Shown: positions 1-5,124 of the stretch, one piece after another | Layout of the letters: the number at the start of each line of letters is the position of its first letter | Position numbering within the stretch: the first letter of the stretch is position 1 | Assembly: GCA_902782895.1 (NCBI GenBank) | Contig: CACZPA010000161.1 | Span: forward strand, 1-5,244 | Source of the DNA: an uncultured Eubacteriales bacterium | GTDB lineage: Bacteria > Bacillota > Clostridia > Lachnospirales > Bianqueaceae | Length of the DNA stretch: 5,244 nt | Direction of reading: 5' to 3' | Translations under genes and position numbers: made by a program | The notes under the pieces: generated by a model | Told to the model about the DNA's origin: nothing | The model's database searches: none | The model's input: only the letters and a program-made list of their open reading frames with translations

Positions 1-12
1 GGCATCTTGCTC

Positions 13-396
13 TCAATATTCCTGATCCAGATCGGCGGCTTCGGTTATGCCCTCGACAGACGGATTGTTCTCGACAACGAGGATCAGACCGTCCGCGGAG
101 ACCCGACGGTTATGCCAGGTTGCCTTCGTGACATTGTAGATCTTATAAGGCTCAAGCTCCGTAATGTCCATCGGACCGGGCTTTTCGTCCTGACCGGCGG
201 TATAAAGCGTGCAGGAACCTTTCAGCAGCACGAAAACTTCGTCCGTCATCATGTGCCGCGTCATCCGGCTGATCGGCTTGTATTCCGGCGATCCGCCCGA
301 CATCGCGACGCCCCACGTCCCATACTGCATCAGCATGTTGAACCGAGTTCCTTCATATTCATAAATGTCCAGCCCGTTGATTTCTTTTGTTTTCAT
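13..396 (-). CDS. small single-domain cupin protein, substrate unknown
   Basis: The 127-residue product looks like one cupin beta-barrel domain. Cupin motif 1 is recognisable around residues 44-60 (His48, Glu53 and Gly60 with family spacing), but the first His of the usual HxH pair is replaced by Thr46. Motif 2 lies near residues 83-96 and ends Trp-His95-Asn, so a metal site with His48, Glu53 and His95 is plausible. There is no signal peptide or membrane segment, so it should be cytosolic. The start is the ATG at 396 because an AGGAGG (405-410) precedes it by 8 nt. The GTG at 453 that would add 19 residues lies upstream of the predicted transcription start. The gene has its own promoter downstream of htrA. 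Small cupins can be sugar isomerases, dioxygenases, lyases or ligand sensors; I cannot choose between these. The coding call is strong and the function is open. Confidence 0.85.
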   Translation of the reverse strand: MKTKEINGLDIYEYEGTRFNMLMQYGTWGVAMSGGSPEYKPISRMTRHMMTDEVFVLLKGSCTLYTAGQDEKPGPMDITELEPYKIYNVTKATWHNRRVSADGLILVVENNPSVEGITEAADLDQEY

Positions 397-463
397 AAAA
401 AACGCCTCCTGTGATCCCTGATATAATCTGTATGCCGCGATTATATCAGGCACGGAGGCGTTT
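397..463 (-). terminator. nested hairpin with U-run: likely htrA terminator that also covers the cupin Shine-Dalgarno
   Basis: Read on the minus strand, AAACGCCTCC (454-463) pairs exactly with GGAGGCGTTT (400-409). Enclosed within it is the 12-bp stem of the palindrome at 417-450, with a 3/7-nt internal loop between the two stems. The outer 3' arm runs into TTTTTT (397-402) immediately before the cupin ATG. An RNA reading through from htrA would therefore form a long hairpin followed by a U-run, as intrinsic terminators do, and the cupin SD would be in the 3' arm. Three of the six U residues pair in the stem, and the internal loop weakens the call somewhat. Confidence 0.55.
417..450. promoter_or_regulatory. 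perfect 12-bp inverted repeat over the cupin promoter, candidate operator
   Basis: CCTGATATAATC (417-428) and its exact reverse complement (439-450) are separated by 10 bp. The right arm contains the cupin -10. The dyad centre (433.5) falls on the predicted transcription start, so the site would span about -17 to +17, a typical place for a repressor. A TATAAT on the plus strand (422-427) is created by the same symmetry, so a divergent transcript is possible but has no obvious -35 or gene. The palindrome is certain; its role as an operator is inferred. Confidence 0.5.
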
Positions 464-468
464 GTAAA
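440..468 (-). promoter_or_regulatory. sigma-A promoter of the cupin gene
   Basis: On the minus strand a TTTACA -35 (463-468) and a perfect TATAAT -10 (440-445) are separated by exactly 17 bp. The predicted start is the A opposite position 433, seven bases past the -10, which gives a 5' leader of about 37 nt carrying the AGGAGG site. The spacer between -35 and -10 contains one arm of the nested inverted repeat described separately. Confidence 0.75.
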
Positions 469-501
469 GCGCGTTACGAAGCGTTGTCAGATGTATGGCG
501 A

Positions 502-1944
502 TTATTCGTCAGTTTCCGGTTCTCCCTGACCATAACCGAATCCGCCGAAAAGACCTTCCAGCCAGTCACCCCAGTCATCCAGAGAACCCCAGGGTGTCTG
601 CTCCTGCTGCGGGCCGGAACCTGCAGAACCAGAGCCTGCAGAGCCGGAACCCTCAGAGCCGGAGGAACCGTTATTGCCATCATTGTTGCCGTTTCCACCC
701 GGGAAAGGCAGCTGCTGGCCGCCGGCCGCGGAGTTTTCCTTATTGCCCTGCTGCGCCGCGGCAGTGGATTTCTTTTCATCCAGAACAAGAGTAACCGTGC
801 TGGTCTTCTGCGTCTGGCTGTGATAGACCGTCAGAGAAACTTCATCACCGGCGGAGTGCTGCTTCAGCAGGACCTTCAGCTGTGTCGTACTCGTAACTGC
901 CATACCGTCAAAAGCCGTGATGATGTCGCCCTTTGCGAGCCCCGCCTTTTCAGCCGCGGTGTTTTCGCCGACAGCGGTGATATAAATGCCTTCCGGCAGA
1001 CCGTAATACTGTGTTACGGCAGAGGACAGAACAGCTGTCGAAATACCGATGGAGGGACGGCCGGTGACATATCCGTAGGTCAGCAGGTCCTGCGCGATCG
1101 CCATCGCGTCATTGATCGGGATGCAGAAACCGATTCCTTCGACAGAAGCGTTGCCGTACGATGTGGAAGTAGAGTATTTGGCGGTCGTGATGCCGATGAC
1201 GTTACCGTTCATGTTGAAAATCGGGCCGCCGGAATTGCCGCTGTTGATGGCACAGTCGGTCTGGAACATATTGATCGGAATACCGTTTTCGGTGATTTCA
1301 CGGTCGAGAGCGGAGACATAGCCGACGGTCAGCGTGTTGGTCAGCTCGCCAAGCGGATTGCCGATCGCCGCGACCTGCTCACCGACTTCGATCGTATCGG
1401 AATTGCCGATGGAAACGGTCGGGAGACCGCTCGCGTCGATCTTGATCAGCCCGACATCGTTATCCTTGTCGCCACCGATGATTTCAGCGGGATACTGGCT
1501 GCCGTCCGTCGTTGTAACCGTGATCGTGGAAGCGTTAGAGATTACATGATAATTGGTCAGGATGTAGCCATCTTCGGAAAGAATAAACCCGCTGCCGGAA
1601 GAGGCCATCGGGGTAACCTGACCGAAGATATTGGTCGTGGTCCCTTCATTCGCGATCGCGACAACCGCGTTTGCGTACGCGGTATATACGCTCTGCGGCG
1701 TCATGATGGTTGTAACCGGGTTAGCCGTAACGGTGAGCTCGCCCTCGGCAAGACTCAACGTCTCGGTCTGGGTCGTGCGGAACGAATCCAGACCCGCTTC
1801 AGCGGATGCGGCGCTTTGATTGCGCAGCATGATGCTCGAGACCGCAAAGCCGCTTGCGCCTCCGACGATCGCGCAGATCAGAACAGCTGCCAGAAATTTC
1901 CGGAAGCCGTGTTTCTTTATGGTAGAGTTTTCATAGTTTTCCAT
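502..1944 (-). CDS. htrA: HtrA/DegP-like membrane-anchored serine protease with PDZ domain
   Basis: This is a trypsin-fold (S1C) envelope protease that degrades or refolds misfolded exported proteins. The 480 residues run as follows: a basic cytoplasmic start (KKHGFRKF, 10-17), one hydrophobic anchor (about 18-37), a flexible linker (about 40-80), the protease domain (about 85-285) and one PDZ domain (about 295-390). The catalytic triad is complete: His133 in TNYHV, Asp163 in DNDVGLIKI and Ser238 in GNSGGP. Residues 391-480 are a long tail, first Gly/Asn/Ser-rich, then a Trp/Phe/Gly/acidic stretch ending in ETDE, beyond the usual family core. The protease should sit outside the membrane. The ATG at 1944 has a near-perfect AAGGAGG (1954-1960) 9 nt upstream. 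The gene stands alone, divergent from the sugar-acid operon. In Bacillus such genes are stress-induced through the CssRS two-component system. Symbol by family; the exact paralogue (HtrA, HtrB or YyxA) cannot be decided. Confidence 0.95.
   Translation of the reverse strand: MENYENSTIKKHGFRKFLAAVLICAIVGGASGFAVSSIMLRNQSAASAEAGLDSFRTTQTETLSLAEGELTVTANPVTTIMTPQSVYTAYANAVVAIANEGTTTNIFGQVTPMASSGSGFILSEDGYILTNYHVISNASTITVTTTDGSQYPAEIIGGDKDNDVGLIKIDASGLPTVSIGNSDTIEVGEQVAAIGNPLGELTNTLTVGYVSALDREITENGIPINMFQTDCAINSGNSGGPIFNMNGNVIGITTAKYSTSTSYGNASVEGIGFCIPINDAMAIAQDLLTYGYVTGRPSIGISTAVLSSAVTQYYGLPEGIYITAVGENTAAEKAGLAKGDIITAFDGMAVTSTTQLKVLLKQHSAGDEVSLTVYHSQTQKTSTVTLVLDEKKSTAAAQQGNKENSAAGGQQLPFPGGNGNNDGNNGSSGSEGSGSAGSGSAGSGPQQEQTPWGSLDDWGDWLEGLFGGFGYGQGEPETDE
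614..658. repeat. three 15-bp tandem repeats inside the HtrA tail
   Basis: Three consecutive 15-bp units at 614-628, 629-643 and 644-658 follow the plus-strand pattern CCGGAACCTGCAGAA with a few substitutions; units 1 and 2 share 12 of 15 bases. On the coding strand they give the Gly-Ser-Gly-Ser-Ala-type segment at about residues 430-444 of HtrA. As 15 is a multiple of three, gain or loss of units would lengthen or shorten the tail without breaking the frame. Confidence 0.7.
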
Positions 1945-1985
1945 AACAGATAACCTCCTTAGATCTTTCTTTATCTACAAAGCCT

Positions 1986-1991
1986 ATTATA
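1986..1991 (-). promoter_or_regulatory. -10 element of the htrA promoter
   Basis: The minus strand carries a perfect TATAAT at 1986-1991, placing transcription start near 1978-1979 and giving a leader of about 34 nt before the htrA ATG. The hexamer 17 bp upstream (2009-2014) reads CTATAT, a poor -35, and there is no extended -10. This combination suits a promoter that needs an activator; the tandem repeat just upstream is the obvious candidate site. Confidence 0.55.
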
Positions 1992-2031
1992 GTGGCCAAA
2001 TGTGAAGAATATAGAACCAAAAAATGAAGAA
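1988..2031. repeat. 22-bp tandem direct repeat at the htrA promoter, candidate response-regulator site
   Basis: Plus-strand units 1988-2009 and 2010-2031 match at 16 of 22 positions. Each begins TATAG and ends TGAAGAA, with exactly 22 bp between equivalent bases, two helical turns. The first unit overlaps the htrA -10 and the second occupies the -35 region and beyond. Directly repeated sites on one helical face are typical for OmpR/PhoB-type response regulators. The repeat is visible in the sequence; the regulator is inferred. Confidence 0.5.
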
Positions 2032-2093
2032 ACTGTTCTGAATTGTAAATTTTTATACGTTGTCAGAGGACGGCGCGAAACACAACTCGTGAA

Positions 2094-2122
2094 TTGACAA
2101 GGAGGGAACGGAGCTTTATAAT
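2094..2122 (+). promoter_or_regulatory. perfect-consensus sigma-A promoter of the dehydratase-aldolase unit
   Basis: TTGACA (2094-2099) and TATAAT (2117-2122) are both exact consensus and separated by 17 bp. The start should be near 2128-2130, giving a leader of about 42 nt to the dehydratase ATG. I see no convincing palindrome or cre-like site over it, so any control must come from a site I cannot recognise. The promoter is divergent from htrA, with about 100 bp between the two -10 elements apart from the 22-bp repeat. Confidence 0.85.
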
Positions 2123-2171
2123 ATACGATATATGAAGGCAATTATCAAAGATACATGTTACGGAGGGTATT

Positions 2172-3887
2172 ATGGAACAGCGGAGCAAAGACGAACGAGA
2201 GTTATGGGCGCAGTTTGACGCGCTGGAGCTGGGATCCGGATGGACGGAGGACGATATCCGCAAGCCGCAGATCCTGATCGAAGATGTATACGGAGATTCT
2301 CACCCGGGCAGCACACATCTGAACGGACTGACGGACGAGGTGCGTTTTGGCGTGCTGGAAAAAGGCGGATTCGGCGCGAAGTATCATGTGACGGATATTT
2401 GCGATGGCTGCGCGCAGGGTCACGACGGAATGAACTGGGTGCTGGCGTCGCGCGAAGCGATCTGCGATATGGTCGAAGTGCATGCCGGAGCGCTTTCCTG
2501 GGACGGAATGGTTCTGTCCAGCTCCTGCGATAAATCGATCCCCGCACATCTGAAGGCCGCGGTCCGCATCAATATCCCGACGATCTTTGTGCCCGGCGGA
2601 TCCATGCGTCCTGGCCCGGATATGACGACGTCTCTGGTCGCTGGGGACATTTCTCTGCGGCAGAGAAGAAAAGACAATATTACGCCGGAGGAGATCCGTG
2701 AGTATAAGATTACAGGCTGCCCGAGCTGCGGCGCCTGCACTTTCCTCGGAACGGCTTCGACGATGCAGTGTATGGCGGAAGCGCTGGGACTGGCGCTGCC
2801 GGGCAGTGCGCTTGCGCCTGCTACGATGCGTGACATTACCGAGTACGCGCGCCGTGCGGGACGTCAGATCATGGAGCTGGTAAAACGCGGCATCCGTCCG
2901 CTTGACATTGTTACACCGGCCTCTATCCGCAACGCGATCATCGTCCACAGCGCGATCGGCGGCTCGACCAACGCGATGATCCATCTGCCGGCCATCGCGA
3001 GAGAAGCGGGCCTTGAGCTTCCGATGGAGTGGTTCGACGAGATCAATCACAGGATTCCGCATCTGGCGAATCTGAATCCGAGCGGAACGCAGTTAACGGA
3101 GAGCTTCTGGTTCGCGGGCGGCGTTCCGATGATTCAGTGTTATCTGAAGGACGAGCTGGATCTGGACGTTATGACCGTTACGGGCATGACGCTTGGCGAG
3201 AATCTGGAAAGAATCGAAAAGGACGGATTCTTCCGCCGGAATGTCCGTTATCTGCACAATTACGGGCTGGAAAGAGAAGACGTGATCGCCCGTCCGGAAG
3301 ACGCGAAGGAGAATGGCTCTGTCGCGCTGCTGAAGGGCAATCTGGCCCCGGACGGAGCGGTTTTCAAGTATTCGGCATGCGTACCGGAGATGAGAAGCTT
3401 TACCGGCGTTGCGAGAGTATATGACAGCGAAGAGGCTGCGCATGACGCGGTTGTTGCGCACGAGATCCATCCGGGCGAAGTCGTGGTCATCCGCTACGAA
3501 GGCCCGCGCGGAAGCGGTATGCCCGAAATGCTGATGACGACCGAAGCGATCTGCTGCGATCAGGAGCTGAACGGAACAACGGCGCTGATTACGGACGGAC
3601 GTTTCTCCGGCGCGACACGCGGAGCGGCCATCGGACATGTGTCGCCGGAAGCGGCGCGCGGCGGCCCGATCGCTTTTGTCGAGACAGGAGATCTGATCAC
3701 CTGTGATCTGGAAAAACGCACGATCAATGTGACGGGAATCGCCGGCAAGCCGGTCAGCCCGGAGGAAGCGGCGGCTGTTCTGGCCGAGAGAGCCAAGAAA
3801 GGCTTTAAGAAACCATCCGGCCGCAAGGGAATGTACCGCCGTTACACGGAGAACGCGCTGTCCGCGATGGAAGGCGCAGGCTACTGA
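2172..3887 (+). CDS. IlvD/Edd-family dehydratase, probably sugar-acid (aldonate) dehydratase
   Basis: This cytosolic Fe-S and Mg dependent enzyme of 571 residues is full length for the family. It should remove water from a 2,3-dihydroxy acid to give a 2-keto-3-deoxy acid. Family landmarks in order: CDGCAQGHDGM (77-87), with Asp78 a likely Mg ligand; SSSCDKS (116-122), with Cys119 for the cluster and Asp120-Lys121 matching the Mg-binding Asp and the carbamylated Lys; CPSCGAC then GTASTM (183-198), with Cys189 for the cluster; and DGRFSG (475-480), where Ser479 matches the proposed catalytic base. The first cluster Cys of [2Fe-2S] relatives is replaced by Gly46 in the PGSTHL segment. The ATG has GGAGGG (2162-2167) just upstream. 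The following aldolase gene argues for an aldonate rather than a branched-chain amino acid substrate, as in the E. coli yjhG/yjhH and yagF/yagE pairs. Classical dihydroxy-acid dehydratase (ilvD) remains the alternative; no other ilv genes are in view. Confidence 0.9.
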   Translation: MEQRSKDERELWAQFDALELGSGWTEDDIRKPQILIEDVYGDSHPGSTHLNGLTDEVRFGVLEKGGFGAKYHVTDICDGCAQGHDGMNWVLASREAICDMVEVHAGALSWDGMVLSSSCDKSIPAHLKAAVRINIPTIFVPGGSMRPGPDMTTSLVAGDISLRQRRKDNITPEEIREYKITGCPSCGACTFLGTASTMQCMAEALGLALPGSALAPATMRDITEYARRAGRQIMELVKRGIRPLDIVTPASIRNAIIVHSAIGGSTNAMIHLPAIAREAGLELPMEWFDEINHRIPHLANLNPSGTQLTESFWFAGGVPMIQCYLKDELDLDVMTVTGMTLGENLERIEKDGFFRRNVRYLHNYGLEREDVIARPEDAKENGSVALLKGNLAPDGAVFKYSACVPEMRSFTGVARVYDSEEAAHDAVVAHEIHPGEVVVIRYEGPRGSGMPEMLMTTEAICCDQELNGTTALITDGRFSGATRGAAIGHVSPEAARGGPIAFVETGDLITCDLEKRTINVTGIAGKPVSPEEAAAVLAERAKKGFKKPSGRKGMYRRYTENALSAMEGAGY

Positions 3888-3965
3888 GCCGGCAAATGCG
3901 GGTCGGCTGATACTGAGCCGGCTGGTGCGGAGCCACGATATTAAGTCATCGGCTACTGAGCCGGC
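3879..3965 (+). repeat. three hairpin-forming repeats in the dehydratase-aldolase gap
   Basis: GGCTACTGAGCCGGC occurs identically at 3879-3893 and 3951-3965. Its 12-bp core TACTGAGCCGGC occurs a third time at 3911-3922. The first copy contains the last codons and TGA stop of the dehydratase. Each copy can fold: GGCT-actg-AGCC in the outer two, and GTCGGCT-gatactg-AGCCGGC with one wobble pair in the middle one. Partial similarity continues past the cores (TGCGG after copies one and two), which suggests degenerate tandem duplication of the gene's 3' end. No U-run follows, so these are not intrinsic terminators. The gap has no ORF I can support. Confidence 0.65.
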
Positions 3966-4003
3966 GGCAGGACAAATCTGTAAATAACAGGGAGAAAACT
4001 TTC

Positions 4004-4897
4004 ATGAAGTCTGAATACATCACTCCTTCGGTTACGCTGTTCAAGGAGGACGGGAGTCTGGATCTTGCAAGTCAGGAGAAGCATTATCAGCGCTTGATCG
4101 ACGCGGAGATCAGCGGGATTCTGATTCTCGGAAGCATCGGCGAGTTCTTTGCGCTTCGCATGGAGCAGAAAAAAGAAATGATCCGCCATGCGGCCTCCGT
4201 CATAAAGGGAAAAACGCAGTTCCTGATCGGAACCGGCGGTATGCAGCAGGGAGAGCTGCAGGAGCTGACCGCGTATGCTTTTGAGAACGGAGCAGACGCG
4301 GCGGTCGTGATTTCACCGTATTATTTTACGATGAATGAGGACAGCCTCCGCAATTATTACGGCGCGGCGGCGGAGTCAGCATCTGGGATGCCAGTGTATA
4401 TTTATAACTTTCCGGACCGGACCGGCTACGATATCAGTCCTGCGCTGATGCTGGAGCTTGCCCGCAAATACCCCAATATCCGTGGAGTCAAGGATACGAT
4501 TCCCGGGGTCGCTCATACACGTGACATCGTGAAAACCGTGAAGACAGAGTTCCCTGAATTCCGCGTGTATTCGGGCTTCGACGACAATTTTGCCTACAAT
4601 ATCCTGTCGGGCGGGAACGGCTGCATCGGCGGCCTGTCCAATGTAATTCCGGAGTTCTTCCGGGATTTCCGGAGAGCACTTGAGGCGGAGGACCTGGCCA
4701 AAGTCGCGCAGATGCAGCAGACCGTTAACCGTCTGATGGATATTTATAACGTCGGGGTGCCGTTTGTTCCGTACATTAAAGCAGCGCTGTATGCGCTTGG
4801 CTATATCGGAAGCGCACAGTCGACCTTCCCACTGCCCGGCGCATCGGATGAGCAGATCCGCAAGATTTTGTCGATCCTGAATTATACTGCAGAATAA
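4004..4897 (+). CDS. DHDPS/NAL-family aldolase, probably 2-keto-3-deoxy-aldonate aldolase
   Basis: This 297-residue class I aldolase has a single TIM barrel, the normal length for the dihydrodipicolinate synthase / N-acetylneuraminate lyase family. Lys163 in GVKDT is the Schiff-base lysine. Tyr134 in YNFPDRTG and Tyr107 in SPYYF match the catalytic tyrosines. The pyruvate carboxylate loop reads GSIGE (43-47). True DHDPS has GTTGE and NAL has GSTGE there, so Ile45 in place of the second Thr argues against both. The likely reaction is cleavage of a 2-keto-3-deoxy sugar acid to pyruvate and an aldehyde such as glycolaldehyde or glyceraldehyde. The gene follows the dehydratase after 116 bp with no terminator, so the two are probably co-transcribed and act in sequence. 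AGGGAG (3989-3994) lies 9 nt before the ATG. Sugar chain length and stereochemistry cannot be read from the sequence. Confidence 0.9.
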   Translation: MKSEYITPSVTLFKEDGSLDLASQEKHYQRLIDAEISGILILGSIGEFFALRMEQKKEMIRHAASVIKGKTQFLIGTGGMQQGELQELTAYAFENGADAAVVISPYYFTMNEDSLRNYYGAAAESASGMPVYIYNFPDRTGYDISPALMLELARKYPNIRGVKDTIPGVAHTRDIVKTVKTEFPEFRVYSGFDDNFAYNILSGGNGCIGGLSNVIPEFFRDFRRALEAEDLAKVAQMQQTVNRLMDIYNVGVPFVPYIKAALYALGYIGSAQSTFPLPGASDEQIRKILSILNYTAE

Positions 4898-4930
4898 ATA
4901 GAAAACCAGCGCGTGCGAGACCGCTCTTTT

Positions 4931-4964
4931 GGCCGAAAAAAAGCCTTGAAAAGCCGGCTTTTGG
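4931..4964. terminator. weak hairpin/palindrome after the aldolase gene, possible terminator
   Basis: AAAAGCC (4939-4945) pairs with GGCTTTT (4956-4962) around a 10-nt loop. The second arm also lies in a perfect 14-bp palindrome, AAAAGCCGGCTTTT (4949-4962). On the plus strand only four T residues follow the GC core. On the minus strand the same hairpin ends in seven T residues, so it looks better for antisense transcripts. With only three G-C pairs in the stem, efficient termination is doubtful. Confidence 0.35.
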
Positions 4965-5004
4965 TAAAATCGCACAACTTTTCTCCTTTTTTATTAAAAA
5001 AAAC

Positions 5005-5033
5005 TTGACAAGTCTGATAGGCTGTGAGATAAT
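5005..5033 (+). promoter_or_regulatory. strong sigma-A promoter of the ABC permease operon
   Basis: TTGACA (5005-5010) is followed after 17 bp by GATAAT (5028-5033), one base from consensus. The T-rich then A-rich stretch just upstream (about 4983-5003) resembles an UP element. The predicted start is A5040, giving a leader of about 85 nt before the TTG start codon. The permease therefore has its own promoter and does not depend on the dehydratase-aldolase transcript. Confidence 0.75.
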
Positions 5034-5040
5034 ATCGTCA

Positions 5041-5124
5041 GATTTCTATCGGTGTTTTTTGTAGGAAATTGAGGCTCATCGAAAAAGTTTTGCTTTTACT
5101 ATCTTTACAAGGGGGGGACTGTTG
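5041..5124 (+). other. leader of the permease transcript
   Basis: This ~85-nt untranslated stretch is A/T-rich with several T and A runs, and it ends in an unusual all-G ribosome binding site (seven G, 5111-5117). I find only weak pairing (for example AAAAG with CTTTT near 5082-5097) and no recognisable riboswitch or T-box motif. No short ORF with a ribosome binding site is present. Confidence 0.4.

Noticed and set aside
397..453. GTG start at 453 extending the cupin by 19 residues
   Set aside because: The extension lies across the promoter -10 and upstream of the predicted transcript start, and the internal ATG at 396 has a strong AGGAGG.
484..1953. 489-residue open frame on the plus strand, fully antisense to htrA
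   Set aside because: It mirrors htrA, which has all catalytic residues, a strong ribosome site and a promoter. The antisense product is Arg/Asp-rich with no recognisable domain and no ribosome site at its start.
2117..2136. AT-rich possible LacI-type operator around ATATACGATATAT
   Set aside because: The sequence is visually symmetric, but the bases do not pair as a true dyad when checked around any centre.
2132..2218. 28-codon frame starting ATG in the dehydratase leader
   Set aside because: It starts within a few bases of the predicted transcription start, has no ribosome binding site, and overlaps the dehydratase start out of frame without a recognisable leader-peptide codon bias.
2202..3062. 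286-residue minus-strand frame within the dehydratase gene
   Set aside because: It is Arg/His-rich, has no known motif and overlaps the well-conserved Fe-S and Mg motifs of the dehydratase on the other strand.
2172..3887. Naming the dehydratase ilvD
   Set aside because: The family match is clear, but the adjacent aldolase points to sugar-acid metabolism and no branched-chain amino acid genes are present, so a gene symbol would overstate the function.
4004..4897. Naming the aldolase dapA or nanA
   Set aside because: The GSIGE loop departs from both DHDPS (GTTGE) and NAL (GSTGE), and the partner gene is a dehydratase, not a lysine or sialic acid gene.
4376..4975. 199-residue minus-strand frame over the aldolase
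   Set aside because: It is a shadow of the aldolase with no motif. It begins near the AT-rich gap, but no promoter/ribosome site pair supports it.
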